Positions 42,838-52,191 of a DNA stretch of 64,000 nt are shown here, piece after piece; positions within the stretch are counted from its first letter, which is position 1; the number at the start of each line of letters is the position of its first letter. The DNA comes from Roseovarius salinarum (GTDB taxonomy: Bacteria > Pseudomonadota > Alphaproteobacteria > Rhodobacterales > Rhodobacteraceae), in the NCBI RefSeq assembly GCF_002834145.1, contig NZ_PHNT01000002.1, positions 124,001 to 188,000 on the forward strand, read 5' to 3'. The position numbers were made by a program, and so were the translations under genes. The notes under the pieces are model-generated. The model saw only the letters and a program-made list of their open reading frames with translations, was not told where the DNA came from and searched no databases.

Positions 42838-43623
42838 TCATTGTTGCCACTCGGGCGGGCGCTTTTCCAGGAAGGCACTGATGCCCTCGGCGGTGTCGCG
42901 GTCGAGCATGTTCTCGACCATGACCTCGCCGGTATAGGCATAGGCCTGGTCCAGCGGCATCTCGATCTGGTTGTAGAAGGCTTCCTTGCCGATGCGCACG
43001 GCCGTGCCCAGCTTGCCCGCCACGGTTTCGGCCAGCGCCATCGTCTCTGCCTCCAGGTCCTCGTGCGGGACGGCGCGGTTGATCAGCCCCAGTTCGCGCG
43101 CGCGATCGGTGTCGATGAATTCGCCCGTGGTCAGCATCTCGAAGGCCTGCTTGCGCGGGATGTTGCGCGACAGCGCCACCATCGGCGTGGAGCAGAACAA
43201 CCCGATGTTCACCCCGTTGACGCCGAAACGTGTGCCCTCGGCCGCCACGGCCATGTCGCAGGACGCCACCAGCTGGCAGCCCGCGGCGGTGGCGATGCCG
43301 TGGGGTCGCGCGATCACCGGCTGGGGCAGCTTGCGGATCGTGCTCATCACCTTCGAGCAGCGCGCGAACAGATCGGCGAAATAGGCGCGGCCGCCGTCCT
43401 CGGCCTGCCGGCCCTGCGTCATCTCGCGCAGGTCATGGCCCGCGCAGAACGCCTTGCCTGCACCGGCAAGGGTGACGACCCGGATGTCCTCGTCCCCGGC
43501 CAGCCGGTCGAACTCGTCCTGCAGCGCGGCCAGCATCGCGTCGCTGAGCGCGTTGAGCTTTTCGGGGTGGTTGAGCGTGAGGCGGGCGACGGGACCCTGA
43601 TCGGAGCGTTCCAGAATTGGCAT
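42838..43623 (-). CDS. ECHDC3-like enoyl-CoA hydratase/isomerase family protein
   Basis: A 261-aa crotonase-fold protein. The oxyanion-hole segments are AGKAFCAGHDLREM and HGIATAAGCQLVASCD. The segment GVNIGLFCSTPMVALSR is characteristic of the ECHDC3 subgroup. Both catalytic glutamates of classical hydratases appear to be replaced: Gln in GCQL where GCEL is usual, and Gly in FGVNGV where FGQPEI is usual. Hydratase activity is therefore doubtful and the true reaction is unknown. It is divergent from a hotdog thioesterase 58 bp away. Confidence 0.88.
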   Translation of the reverse strand: MPILERSDQGPVARLTLNHPEKLNALSDAMLAALQDEFDRLAGDEDIRVVTLAGAGKAFCAGHDLREMTQGRQAEDGGRAYFADLFARCSKVMSTIRKLPQPVIARPHGIATAAGCQLVASCDMAVAAEGTRFGVNGVNIGLFCSTPMVALSRNIPRKQAFEMLTTGEFIDTDRARELGLINRAVPHEDLEAETMALAETVAGKLGTAVRIGKEAFYNQIEMPLDQAYAYTGEVMVENMLDRDTAEGISAFLEKRPPEWQQ

Positions 43624-43681
43624 CTTGTTCCTCCCTTTCGGTTGTGGCCTTTTTTACGCGACACACGACAGGGAGGAAAGC

Positions 43682-44101
43682 ATGGGGCTGAAAATGACTG
43701 CGGCAGAGCTGGGGGATTTCCTTGACCGGGAATTCCCGCAGGTCGGTGGCGATTTCACGGTCGAGGACGTGGGCGAGATGCGGGTGCGCGTGCGTCTGAA
43801 CGTGGCCGACCGCCACCTGCGCCCCGGCGGCACGGTCTCCGGGCCGTCGATCTTCGCGCTGGCCGACGTGTCGGTCTACCTGGCGGTGCTGGCGATGATC
43901 GGGCCCCAAGCCCTTGCGGTGACGACGAACTGTTCGATCGACTTCATGCGCAAGCCGGCCGCCCGAACCGACCTGATCGCGGACTGCCGGTTGCTGAAAC
44001 TCGGCCGCGTGCTGGCGGTGGGCGACGTGCTGGTCTTTTCCGACGGTGACGACGCGCCGGTCGCGCGGGCCTCGCTGACCTATTCGATCCCGCCCAAGTA
44101 G
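43682..44101 (+). CDS. PaaI/YigI-type hotdog thioesterase
   Basis: A 139-aa single hotdog-domain protein. The segment RPGGTVSGPSIFALADVSVY corresponds to the usual HGGxxxxLAD helix region, although the His of HGG is replaced. The strand FMRKPAARTDLIADCRLL follows. Acyl-CoA thioester hydrolysis is inferred from the family only. ATG 43682 has GGAGG 6 nt upstream. It is divergent from the crotonase-like gene, suggesting a shared acyl-CoA role. Confidence 0.82.
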   Translation: MGLKMTAAELGDFLDREFPQVGGDFTVEDVGEMRVRVRLNVADRHLRPGGTVSGPSIFALADVSVYLAVLAMIGPQALAVTTNCSIDFMRKPAARTDLIADCRLLKLGRVLAVGDVLVFSDGDDAPVARASLTYSIPPK

Positions 44102-44201
44102 CCGGCCCAGGGCAGGGGGCTACGCCCCGACGGCAGTGGGGTAAATTGATACCTATTTAGCATCGCATTGAAATTTCAAAATAAAAGCTGGGAGAGCCGT
44201 A

Positions 44202-44229
44202 TTGACTTGGACGCCGCGATCTTTATAAC
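44202..44229 (+). promoter_or_regulatory. strong sigma-70 promoter of rplM-rpsI
   Basis: TTGACT (44202-44207), a 16-bp spacer and TATAAC (44224-44229) are near-consensus. An A/T-rich stretch (44150-44188) just upstream could act as an UP element. The 5' leader would be about 57 nt. Confidence 0.8.
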
Positions 44230-44292
44230 CCGCCCATCAATTCCGACGGGCGTGCGCAACGCGTCCGCCACCGCAACCAAGGGTTCCCCGCG

Positions 44293-44757
44293 ATGAAGAC
44301 ATTCTCTGCGACTCCGGCGGACATCGACAAGAAGTGGATCGTGATCGATGCAGAGGGCATCGTTCTCGGCCGCCTTGCCTCGATCGTCGCCACGCGCCTG
44401 CGCGGCAAGCACAAGGCCTCCTTCACGCCCAACATGGACATGGGCGACAACGTGATCGTGATCAATGCCGACAAGGTCCAGCTGACGGGCAAGAAGCGCG
44501 ACAATCCCAACTACTGGCACACCGGATACCCGGGCGGCATCAAGTCGCGCACGACCGCCGAGATCCTCGAGGGCGACCACCCCGAGCGCGTCGTGACGCA
44601 GGCGGTGAAGCGGATGCTGCCGGGCAACAAGCTGGCGCGCAAGCAGATGACCAACCTCCGCGTCTATGCCGGCCCCGAGCATCCCCACGAGGCGCAGCAG
44701 CCCGAGATGCTCGACGTCAAGTCCATGAACTCCAAGAACACGCGGGTGGCGTACTGA
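44293..44757 (+). CDS. rplM: 50S ribosomal protein L13
   Basis: A 154-aa L13. It starts [20 protein letters not shown] and contains [17 protein letters not shown] and [19 protein letters not shown]. It is the first gene of the L13-S9 operon, with a near-consensus promoter, and its stop overlaps the rpsI start (TGATG). Confidence 0.99.
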   Translation: MKTFSATPADIDKKWIVIDAEGIVLGRLASIVATRLRGKHKASFTPNMDMGDNVIVINADKVQLTGKKRDNPNYWHTGYPGGIKSRTTAEILEGDHPERVVTQAVKRMLPGNKLARKQMTNLRVYAGPEHPHEAQQPEMLDVKSMNSKNTRVAY

Positions 44758-45248
44758 TGGCTGAAGAAATCAAATCCCTCGACGAGCTGAACACCGTGGC
44801 CGAAGGCGCCGCGGCCACCCCCGAAGAGGCCGAAACCCCGCGCGAGCCGGTCCGCGACAGCCTGGGCCGCTCCTACGCGACCGGGCGGCGCAAGGATGCC
44901 GTGGCACGTGTCTGGATCAAGCCCGGCTCGGGCAAGGTCAGCGTCAACGGCAAGGCGCTGGAAGCGTACTTCGCGCGCCCCGTGCTGCAGATGATCCTGC
45001 GCCAGCCCTTCCAGGTCGCCGGTGTCGAGGACCAGTTCGACGTCATGGCCACCGTCAAGGGCGGCGGCCTGAGCGGTCAGGCGGGTGCCGTCAAGCACGG
45101 AATCAGCCGTGCGCTGCAGCTCTACGACCCGGTGCTGCGCAGCCCGCTGAAGGCCGCCGGTTTCCTGACCCGCGACAGCCGCGTCGTGGAACGCAAGAAG
45201 TTCGGCCGCGCCAAGGCCCGCCGCAGCTTCCAGTTCTCCAAGCGCTGA
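44757..45248 (+). CDS. rpsI: 30S ribosomal protein S9
   Basis: A 163-aa S9 with an acidic N-terminal extension of ~35 residues before the core ([20 protein letters not shown]). The C-terminal tail [17 protein letters not shown] reaches the P-site tRNA. ATG 44757 overlaps the rplM stop. A terminator follows 27 bp after the stop. Confidence 0.99.
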   Translation: MAEEIKSLDELNTVAEGAAATPEEAETPREPVRDSLGRSYATGRRKDAVARVWIKPGSGKVSVNGKALEAYFARPVLQMILRQPFQVAGVEDQFDVMATVKGGGLSGQAGAVKHGISRALQLYDPVLRSPLKAAGFLTRDSRVVERKKFGRAKARRSFQFSKR

Positions 45249-45275
45249 CGCGATCACGCCGCAATTCGTCAAGGC

Positions 45276-45308
45276 GGGCCGTCCCGATTGGGGCGGCCCG
45301 TTTCGTTT
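45276..45308 (+). terminator. Rho-independent terminator of rplM-rpsI
   Basis: A 10-bp stem GGGCCGTCCC / GGGGCGGCCC (one G-T pair) with a GATT loop is followed by GTTTCGTTT. Confidence 0.82.
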
Positions 45309-45334
45309 GCGCCGCCCCGCAAATGTCTTTGCGC

Positions 45335-45511
45335 TCACCGGCCGTGCCAGAAACCGGGCTCGACCGACAGCGCGTCGGGCCAGCCGACGTAGCGCTCGAT
45401 CACGAAAAGCGCGACGCAGGCGGCGACGATACCGAGCACCAGTTTCACGCGCCGTTCGCTGGGCGGGCGCTGCGCCCAGCGCGCCATGCGGAACAGCCAG
45501 CGCGGGTTCAC
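45335..45511 (-). CDS. small single-pass membrane protein of unknown function (58 aa)
   Basis: A 58-aa ORF that starts at GTG 45511 overlapping the hpt stop (GTGA). It encodes a basic N-terminus ([20 protein letters not shown]), one membrane helix ([20 protein letters not shown]) and a short tail. An internal ATG would remove the first eight residues. The coupling to hpt and the membrane-protein design support it. I recall similar short ORFs after hpt in Rhodobacterales but cannot name a function. Confidence 0.65.
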   Translation of the reverse strand: MNPRWLFRMARWAQRPPSERRVKLVLGIVAACVALFVIERYVGWPDALSVEPGFWHGR

Positions 45512-46050
45512 GGGCCGGTGAACCGCACCTTGCCGATGTAGGGCAGGTTGCGGTTGCGTTGCGCGTAGTCGATGCCGTAGCCGACGACGAATTCGTCGGG
45601 GATCTCGAAACCGGTCCAGTCCGCCCGGACATCCGTTTCGCGCCGCGACGGCTTGTCCAGCAGGGCGATCGTGCGCAACCGGGCGGGCTTGCGGCCTTCC
45701 AGAAGGCGCAGGACATGGGCCAGCGTGTGCCCGGTGTCGACGATATCCTCGACCACGAGGACATCCGCGCCCTCGATCTCGCCGCGCAGGTCCTTGAGGA
45801 TGCGCACCTCGCGGCTCGATTCCATTGCGTTGCCGTAGGAGGAGGTCTCGAGGAAATCCACCTCCACGTTCATCTTCAGCTCGCGCACCAGGTCGGCAAT
45901 GAACACGAAGCTGCCGCGCAGCAGCCCGACCATGACCAGTTTCTCGCTGCCCTCGAACTCCCGCGCGATCTCGCGGGCCAGGGCCTCGACCCGCGCCGCG
46001 ATGGATTTGGCCGAGATCATCTCGTCGATGACATGGTCCCTGCCGGACAT
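45508..46050 (-). CDS. hpt: hypoxanthine phosphoribosyltransferase
   Basis: A 180-aa purine salvage PRTase. The PRPP-binding loop is [18 protein letters not shown], preceded by [18 protein letters not shown] and followed by [23 protein letters not shown] 46050 has GAGGGA 5 nt upstream; the longer open frame to 46155 lacks similarity. Divergent from the COQ10-like gene across 79 bp. Confidence 0.96.
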   Translation of the reverse strand: MSGRDHVIDEMISAKSIAARVEALAREIAREFEGSEKLVMVGLLRGSFVFIADLVRELKMNVEVDFLETSSYGNAMESSREVRILKDLRGEIEGADVLVVEDIVDTGHTLAHVLRLLEGRKPARLRTIALLDKPSRRETDVRADWTGFEIPDEFVVGYGIDYAQRNRNLPYIGKVRFTGP

Positions 46051-46129
46051 GCGTCCCTCGCGCCCCTTGCAAATCGTCGGCCAGTCTACGAAATAGCGGC
46101 GGACTGTCCACGCGAAATCCCGGGGCGCC

Positions 46130-46576
46130 ATGCCGACGCATTCCGAAACCCGCACGCTGCCCTACAATCCGCAGCAGATGTACGATCTCGTCGCCGACGT
46201 CGGCCGCTACCCCGAGTTCCTGCCGTGGACCGCCGCGGCGCGCGTGCGGAAGGTGACGCCGCGGGACGACGGCGCGGAGGTGATGGAAGCCGACCTCGTT
46301 ATCAGCTTCAAGGTGTTTCGCGAACGATTCGGCAGCCGCGTGGTGCTCTGGCCCGACGAGAAGCGGATCGAGACCGAGTACCTCGACGGCCCGTTCAAGC
46401 ACATGAAGTCCGAATGGCGGTTCGAGGATGCGCCCGAGGGCTGCAAGGTTCATTTCCACGTGGATTTCGCCTTCCGCAACCGCCTGCTGCAATCTGCGGC
46501 GGAGATGTTCTTCTTCGAGGCGATGAAGCGGATCGTGCGCGCTTTCGAGGCACGGGCGCAGGAGCTTTACGGGTGA
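46130..46576 (+). CDS. COQ10/RatA-family START-domain protein
   Basis: A 148-aa polyketide-cyclase/START-like lipid-binding protein. It has [20 protein letters not shown] at the start, [15 protein letters not shown] in the middle and [18 protein letters not shown] at the end, all typical of COQ10-related proteins. These bind ubiquinone and support respiration; E. coli RatA is the same family and was described as a ribosome anti-association toxin. It overlaps the MmgE/PrpD gene (GTGA). Confidence 0.88.
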   Translation: MPTHSETRTLPYNPQQMYDLVADVGRYPEFLPWTAAARVRKVTPRDDGAEVMEADLVISFKVFRERFGSRVVLWPDEKRIETEYLDGPFKHMKSEWRFEDAPEGCKVHFHVDFAFRNRLLQSAAEMFFFEAMKRIVRAFEARAQELYG

Positions 46577-47868
46577 ACGGCATCACCGACTCTCTTGCGG
46601 GTTTCGCCCGGGATGCGGCACCGGCGGGTCCGGCGGCGCAGGTTCTGCGGTTGTCGCTGCTGGACTGGTGCGCCGTCGCGTTCGCCGGCCGCGACGAGCC
46701 CGTGGCCCGCGCCCTTCGCGCGCAAGCGCGTGAAGAAGGTGGCGCGCCGCAGGCTGCGCTGGTGGGTGCCCCAGTGCGGGCCCCCGCGCGCATGGCGGCG
46801 CTGGTCAACGGGGCGACCAGCCACGCACTGGACTACGACGACACCCATTTCGCCCATATCGGCCACCCGTCGGTCGCGGTGATCCCGGCGGCGCTGGCCG
46901 CCGGCGAACTGGCTGGCGCCTCGGGCGCCGACGTGCAGGCGGCCGCGCTGGTCGGTGCCGAGGCCTCGGTGCGCGTGGGGCTCTGGTTGGGGCGCGGGCA
47001 CTACCAGACGGGGTTTCACCAGACGGCCACCGCCGGCGCCTTCGGCGCCACGCTGGCCGCGGCGCGGCTGCTTGGGCTGGATCACGACCAGACCGTGATG
47101 GCGCTGGGGCTCGCATCCACGCGCGCCTCGGGGCTGAAGGGGCAGTTCGGCACCATGGGCAAACCGCTGAACGCGGGGCTGGCGGCTTCCACCGGCGTGG
47201 AGGCCGCGGTTTGGGCCCGCCACGGCGTGACATCGGACACGCGAGGGTTGGAAGGCCCGCAGGGCTTCGGCCCCACGCACCATGGCGCGGGCGCGGCCGG
47301 GGCGCTCGACGGGCTGGGCCGGGACTGGCTGTTCGAGGGAGTGCATCACAAGTTCCACGCCTGCTGCCACGGGCTGCACGCCACTCTGGAGGCGCTGGCA
47401 GAGGCCCCGGCCATCGACCCTGCGACGGTGGAGCGGGTGGAGGTCGCCACGCATCCCCGCTGGTTGCGGGTCTGCGCCATAGCGGCGCCGCGCACCGGGC
47501 TCGAAGCCAAGTTCAGCTACGCGATGGCGGTGGCGATGGCCCTGACCGGCCATGATACGGCCCGCCCCGGCACCTTCACCGACGCGCTTTGCGCCGAACC
47601 CGCCGTCGTGGACCTGCGCGACCGGGTGTCGGTGCGGCCCGACGAGGGGCTGAGCGAACTTCAGGCGCGTGTCACGGTGCACCTGTCGGACGGGGCGCAG
47701 CACGCGCTTTTCCACGACCTCGACGCGCCGCAGCCGCTCGGGGCGCGTGCCGCCCGCATCCGGGCGAAGGCCGACACGCTGCTGGGCCATGCCAGCGCGG
47801 ATCGCCTTTGGCAGTTGATCGAACAGGACGCGGCGCCCGGAACGCTGATGGCGGAATTGGCCGGCTGA
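46573..47868 (+). CDS. MmgE/PrpD-family protein
   Basis: A 431-aa member of the MmgE/PrpD family (2-methylcitrate dehydratase, cis-aconitate decarboxylase and relatives). The segments SHALDYDDTHFAHIGHPSV, GLASTRASGLKGQFGTMGK and HHKFHACCHGLHATLEAL carry the conserved active-site His/Asp residues. It starts with GTG 46573 overlapping the upstream stop. There are no methylcitrate-cycle genes beside it, so the substrate is unknown. It converges on cinA with 6 bp between. Confidence 0.88.
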   Translation: MNGITDSLAGFARDAAPAGPAAQVLRLSLLDWCAVAFAGRDEPVARALRAQAREEGGAPQAALVGAPVRAPARMAALVNGATSHALDYDDTHFAHIGHPSVAVIPAALAAGELAGASGADVQAAALVGAEASVRVGLWLGRGHYQTGFHQTATAGAFGATLAAARLLGLDHDQTVMALGLASTRASGLKGQFGTMGKPLNAGLAASTGVEAAVWARHGVTSDTRGLEGPQGFGPTHHGAGAAGALDGLGRDWLFEGVHHKFHACCHGLHATLEALAEAPAIDPATVERVEVATHPRWLRVCAIAAPRTGLEAKFSYAMAVAMALTGHDTARPGTFTDALCAEPAVVDLRDRVSVRPDEGLSELQARVTVHLSDGAQHALFHDLDAPQPLGARAARIRAKADTLLGHASADRLWQLIEQDAAPGTLMAELAG

Positions 47869-47874
47869 TCGCGT

Positions 47875-48342
47875 CTAGCCGAGCGCGCCGCGCAGCATTT
47901 CCAGCGCGTGATCGCGCGACAGCCTGCGCACCTCGGCCCGGCCCAGCGCGCCGAACCGGCAGGTTTCCGCGCGTGTGGGCCGGCCGGCGCCGGCGAGGCC
48001 GAAACAGACCATGCCCTCGGGCTTGGCGGGCGTGCCGCCGGGGCCGGCGACACCCGTGATCGACACGGCAAGGTTCGCGGCCGAATGCGCAAGCGCGCCC
48101 TCGGCCATTTCGGTGGCCACGGCCTCGGACACGGCGCCGTGGGCCTCGAGGGTGCCGGGCCGCACGCCCAGCATCTCGCTCTTGGCGGCGTTGGAATAGG
48201 TGACGAACCCGCGGTCGAAGACGTCCGAGGATCCCGGCACTTCGGTGATCGCCACGGTGACCATGCCGCCGGTGCAGCTTTCGGCGGTGGCGATCGTCAC
48301 GCCGGCGGCGCGGGCCGCGTCGAGAAGGGCCCGCGCCGTCAC
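47875..48342 (-). CDS. CinA-family nicotinamide-nucleotide amidase (C-terminal domain only)
   Basis: A 155-aa stand-alone CinA C-terminal (PncC-type) domain. TIATAESCTGGMVTVAITEV holds the nucleophilic Ser region, and SNAAKSEMLGV, AVSEAVATEMAEGAL and AVSITGVAGPGG are conserved. It deamidates NMN to NaMN. It starts with GTG 48342 overlapping the pgpA stop. The N-terminal molybdopterin-binding-like domain of full CinA is absent, as usual for this type. Confidence 0.93.
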   Translation of the reverse strand: MTARALLDAARAAGVTIATAESCTGGMVTVAITEVPGSSDVFDRGFVTYSNAAKSEMLGVRPGTLEAHGAVSEAVATEMAEGALAHSAANLAVSITGVAGPGGTPAKPEGMVCFGLAGAGRPTRAETCRFGALGRAEVRRLSRDHALEMLRGALG

Positions 48343-48836
48343 AGCAGCATCACCCCGTGCCCGATCGCGGCAAGGATCACCACGCCCACCGCGGCGAACA
48401 GGCCCGCGATCACGTCGTCGAGCATCACGCCCACCGCGTCCTTGCGTCGGTCGGCGCGGTCCACCGGCCCGGGCTTTGCGATGTCGAACAGCCGGAACAG
48501 CACGAAGGCCGCCACGATCCCGGGCCAGAGGGCCAGGACATCGGCACCGGTGCCCCAGGCGCCCAGCGACACGGGCCAAAGGGCGATCCACTGGCCGGCG
48601 AGCTCGTCGATCACGAACTCGGGCCGGTCGGGATCCTCGCCCGGGCCGACCGCCCGGGGTATCGCCCGGACGCCCGCCAGCGCCGCGATGCCGGTCACCG
48701 CGATCAACAGCCACGGCCCGCCCAGCAGGTGCAGCGCCCAGGCCAGCGGCAGCGCGGCCGCCGCCCCCCATGTGCCGGGCGCCGGGCGCAGCAGGCCGAT
48801 ACCGCCCAGCGTGGCGATCATTCGCGCGCCGGTCAT
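48339..48836 (-). CDS. pgpA: phosphatidylglycerophosphatase A
   Basis: A 165-aa membrane phosphatase that makes phosphatidylglycerol. Signature segments are [34 protein letters not shown] and [20 protein letters not shown], followed by [14 protein letters not shown]. There are about four membrane helices. ATG 48836 overlaps the ispDF stop (ATGA). Confidence 0.95.
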   Translation of the reverse strand: MTGARMIATLGGIGLLRPAPGTWGAAAALPLAWALHLLGGPWLLIAVTGIAALAGVRAIPRAVGPGEDPDRPEFVIDELAGQWIALWPVSLGAWGTGADVLALWPGIVAAFVLFRLFDIAKPGPVDRADRRKDAVGVMLDDVIAGLFAAVGVVILAAIGHGVMLL

Positions 48837-49963
48837 GGCCGCACCAGGGTGACGGTGGCCTGCGCGGCAATGCCTTCGCCCCGGCCGGTGAAGCCCAGCC
48901 CTTCGGACGTGGTCGCCTTGACCGAGACCCGGCCACCGTCGATGCCGGCGATCTCGGCGATGCGCGCGCGCATCGCGGCGGCGTGGGGGCCGATCTTGGG
49001 CCGCTCGCAGATCAGGGTGACGTCCATGTTGCCGATCTCGAACCCGGTGTCGCGGGCCAGGCTTGCGGCGTGGCGCAGGAAGACATGGCTTTCGGCCCCC
49101 TTCCACTGCGGGTCGCTTGGCGGGAAATGGGTGCCGATGTCACCCTCGGCCAGCGCGCCGTAAAGCGCATCGGTGAGCGCGTGCAGGCCGACGTCGGCGT
49201 CCGAATGCCCCTTCAGCCCGCGGTCGTGCGGAACCGTCACGCCGCACAGGGTGATATCGTCACCCGGTCCGAAACGGTGCACGTCGAAGCCGTTGCCGGT
49301 GCGGATATCCATTTGCCCCCCGAGGATGCGCGCGGCGCGGGCGAAATCCCCCGGCGCCGTGATCTTCAGGTTTGCCTCATCTCCCGGAACGATGGCGACG
49401 TCAATGCCCGCCGCCCGGGCCACCGCAACGTCATCGTCGGCGGCCCCGTCGTGCGCGGCGTGCGCGGCATGGATGGCGTCGAAGTGAAAACCCTGCGGCG
49501 TCTGCGCGCGAAACAGGCCCTCGCGCGGCTGCGTGCCGGTGACGACGCCCGCCGCGCCGCGCCAGAGCGCGTCGGTGACGGGCAGGGCGGGGGCCGCGCC
49601 CGCGTGGTCGTCCAGCGCGGCGAGAACGGCGCGGATCGTCTCCGGCGCCACGCACGGGCGGGCGACGTCGTGGATCAGCACCCGCGTGACCCCGGCGCCG
49701 GCGAGAGCCTGCAGCCCCGCGCGCACGCTGTCGGCACGGGTCGCGCCCCCATCGACGGTGGACACAGCCTTGCGCGGCGGGAAAAGACCGCGGTCCGCGG
49801 GATGCACGACCAGCATGATCCGCGCGATGCCCGGGTGATGCGCGAAGGCGTCGACCGTCCAGTCGATCACGCGCCGGCCGGCCAGCGCCTGCCACTGCTT
49901 GGGCAGGGGGCCGCCCGCGCGGGTGCCGCGGCCGGCGGCGACGATGATCGCGGCGCAACTCAT
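48833..49963 (-). CDS. ispDF: bifunctional IspD/IspF enzyme of the MEP pathway
   Basis: A 376-aa fusion. Residues ~1-215 are IspD (CDP-ME synthase: [31 protein letters not shown]). Residues ~218-376 are IspF (MECDP synthase: [18 protein letters not shown] with the metal-binding Dx[17 protein letters not shown]). The fusion is common in alphaproteobacteria, and the kinase IspE acts between the two steps. It is the first gene of ispDF-pgpA-cinA and diverges from dusB across 156 bp. Confidence 0.97.
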   Translation of the reverse strand: MSCAAIIVAAGRGTRAGGPLPKQWQALAGRRVIDWTVDAFAHHPGIARIMLVVHPADRGLFPPRKAVSTVDGGATRADSVRAGLQALAGAGVTRVLIHDVARPCVAPETIRAVLAALDDHAGAAPALPVTDALWRGAAGVVTGTQPREGLFRAQTPQGFHFDAIHAAHAAHDGAADDDVAVARAAGIDVAIVPGDEANLKITAPGDFARAARILGGQMDIRTGNGFDVHRFGPGDDITLCGVTVPHDRGLKGHSDADVGLHALTDALYGALAEGDIGTHFPPSDPQWKGAESHVFLRHAASLARDTGFEIGNMDVTLICERPKIGPHAAAMRARIAEIAGIDGGRVSVKATTSEGLGFTGRGEGIAAQATVTLVRP

Positions 49964-50010
49964 GGCCCCTGATTACGCCGGCGCCGGTGCGGGCGCAACG
50001 CCCGCCGTGC

Positions 50011-50025
50011 GCCCAAAATTTGGGC
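50011..50025. promoter_or_regulatory. 15-bp perfect palindrome between ispDF and dusB-ntrBC
   Basis: GCCCAAA-A-TTTGGGC is perfectly symmetric about one base and lies 48 bp upstream of ispDF and 95 bp upstream of dusB. It could be a regulator operator for either side. There is no T-tract to make it a terminator. Confidence 0.4.
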
Positions 50026-50119
50026 AAGGGCGGCTCCGGGCTGGTCAACCGCGGCCTGTAAGCGTTGCTCACACCGCATTGTTCCGCTAGAAGGCAAATG
50101 CTGCACAAGGATTGGGCAT

Positions 50120-51115
50120 ATGGGTGTTTCCCTGACAGACAGGACATTGGCGCCGCCGGTCTTCCTGGCCCCGTTGGCGGGGATCACCGATCTGCCGTTT
50201 CGTGCGCTGGTCACCCGGTTCGGCGCTGGGATGGTCGTCAGCGAGATGGTCGCCAGCCAGGAAATGGTGCAGGCCAAGCCCGACGCGCGGGCGCGCGCCG
50301 AGCTGGGCGCGGGGCTGGAAAACACGGCCGTTCAACTCGCCGGGCGCGAGGCCCGCTGGATGGCCCAGGCCGCGCGCATGGCCGAGGACATGGGCGCGCG
50401 CATCATCGACATCAACATGGGCTGCCCGGCCAAGAAGGTCACCTCGGCCAGCGGCAGCGGCGCCTCGGGCTCAGCCCTGCTGCGCGAGCCCGACCACGCG
50501 CTGCGCCTGATCGAGGCGGTCGTGGGCGCCGTTTCGGTGCCGGTGACGCTCAAGACCCGCCTGGGGTGGGACCACGACATGCTGAACGCGCCGGACGTCG
50601 CCCGCCGGGCCGAGCGGGCCGGCGTGCAGATGGTCACGATCCACGGGCGCACGCGGTGCCAGTTCTACAAGGGGCAGGCTGACTGGGCCGCGATCGCGCG
50701 CGTCAAGCGGGCGGTCGGGATCCCGGTGATCGCCAACGGCGACATCACCGGCGCGGCGGACGCGCGCCGCGCGCTCGGGCTGTCGGGCGCGGATGGCGTG
50801 ATGGTGGGGCGTGGCGCGCAGGGCCGGCCCTGGCTGCTGGCCCGGATTGCCAGGGACATCTTTGGCACGCCGGCCCCGCAAATCCCGTGCGAGGATGAGT
50901 TCAAGTCAATGGTTGCAGGGCATTACGAGGCGATGCTCACGTTTTACGGCAAATCACTCGGCGCGCGCGTGGCGCGCAAGCACCTGGGCTGGTACATGGA
51001 TGGCGCGGGCACGCCGCCCGCCCTGCGCCGCGAGGTGCTGACCGCCGACGACCCGGCGTGCGTGCTGCGGCGACTGCCGGTCGCGCTGGACGCGGGCGAA
51101 AGGGCGGCCGCATGA
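50120..51115 (+). CDS. dusB: tRNA dihydrouridine synthase DusB (NifR3)
   Basis: A 331-aa FMN-dependent tRNA dihydrouridine synthase. Signatures are [40 protein letters not shown] with the catalytic Cys, [13 protein letters not shown] and [15 protein letters not shown]. It is the nifR3 gene that precedes ntrBC in alphaproteobacteria. Its stop overlaps the ntrB start (ATGA), so expression of the nitrogen regulators is coupled to it. Confidence 0.96.
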   Translation: MGVSLTDRTLAPPVFLAPLAGITDLPFRALVTRFGAGMVVSEMVASQEMVQAKPDARARAELGAGLENTAVQLAGREARWMAQAARMAEDMGARIIDINMGCPAKKVTSASGSGASGSALLREPDHALRLIEAVVGAVSVPVTLKTRLGWDHDMLNAPDVARRAERAGVQMVTIHGRTRCQFYKGQADWAAIARVKRAVGIPVIANGDITGAADARRALGLSGADGVMVGRGAQGRPWLLARIARDIFGTPAPQIPCEDEFKSMVAGHYEAMLTFYGKSLGARVARKHLGWYMDGAGTPPALRREVLTADDPACVLRRLPVALDAGERAAA

Positions 51116-52191
51116 GTGCGACCGACGATGCGATCTGGGGGTCATTGCCGGTGCCCGCGCTGATTCTGGATGCCGACGACCGGATCGCGCGCACCAACCC
51201 GGCGGCCGAAAGTTTCCTGATGAGTTCCGAGCGCAACCTCGCCGGTGCGCCGGTGTGGGATCGCGTCATGGTCGATGCGCCGCTCGAGGGCGCGTTCGCC
51301 CGCGCGCGTGCGACCGGGGCGCCGCTGTTCGTCAACGATGTCGACGTCGGGTCCGGCGACCGGCCACCGATGCAGTGCAACCTGCAGATCGCGCCGCTGG
51401 CGGGGCAGCCGGGGCAGATGGTCCTGCTGATCTCGCCGCGCGAACTGGCCGGGCGCGTGACGCAGAGCCACTCGGTGAAATCGGCGGCGAAATCGGCCAT
51501 CGGCATGGCCGAGATGCTGGCGCACGAGATCAAGAACCCGCTGGCCGGGATCACGGGCGCGGCACAGCTTCTGTCGCTCAACCTCGGCGCCGAGGACCTG
51601 GAGCTGACCGACCTGATCGTCAGCGAGGGGCGGCGCATCGTCGGGTTGCTCGAACAGGTCGAGCAGTTCGGCAACATCAGCGCGCCCGACATGCAGCCGG
51701 TGAACATCCACGACGTGCTCGACCGCGCGCGGCGTTCGGCCATCGTGGGCTTTGCCGCCGACATGACGGTGATCGAGGATTACGACCCCTCGCTGCCGCT
51801 GGCCTGGGGCGATCCCGACCAGTTGCTGCAGGTTGTGCTGAACCTCTTGAAGAACGCCGCGGAGGCCGCGGGCGGGGCAGGCGGCACGATCCGCCTGCAC
51901 ACCTACTACGAACGATCGCTGCACCTGCGCGGCCGCGACGGCTCGGGCCGGGCGCTGCCCCTGCAGATCGAGGTCATCGACGACGGCCCCGGCCTGCCGC
52001 CCGAGATCGCCGAGGACATTTTCGACCCCTTCGTCTCGGGGCGCGAGAACGGCACCGGGCTGGGGCTGGCGCTGGCGGCCAAGATCGTCTCGGACATCGG
52101 CGGCTGGATCGCCGTGTCCTCCGTGCCGGGGCAGACGGTGTTCCGGCTGTCGCTGCCGCTGGCAGCCGAGCACGAAAGGGAGAATTGCTGA
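51112..52191 (+). CDS. ntrB: nitrogen regulation sensor kinase NtrB
   Basis: A 359-aa soluble histidine kinase without membrane helices. An N-terminal PAS domain ([20 protein letters not shown]) is followed by the H-box [18 protein letters not shown] with H138, and the ATP-binding motifs [11 protein letters not shown] and [13 protein letters not shown]. With PII it sets the phosphorylation of NtrC according to nitrogen status. ATG 51112 overlaps dusB; its stop overlaps ntrC (TGATG). Confidence 0.96.
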   Translation: MSATDDAIWGSLPVPALILDADDRIARTNPAAESFLMSSERNLAGAPVWDRVMVDAPLEGAFARARATGAPLFVNDVDVGSGDRPPMQCNLQIAPLAGQPGQMVLLISPRELAGRVTQSHSVKSAAKSAIGMAEMLAHEIKNPLAGITGAAQLLSLNLGAEDLELTDLIVSEGRRIVGLLEQVEQFGNISAPDMQPVNIHDVLDRARRSAIVGFAADMTVIEDYDPSLPLAWGDPDQLLQVVLNLLKNAAEAAGGAGGTIRLHTYYERSLHLRGRDGSGRALPLQIEVIDDGPGLPPEIAEDIFDPFVSGRENGTGLGLALAAKIVSDIGGWIAVSSVPGQTVFRLSLPLAAEHERENC

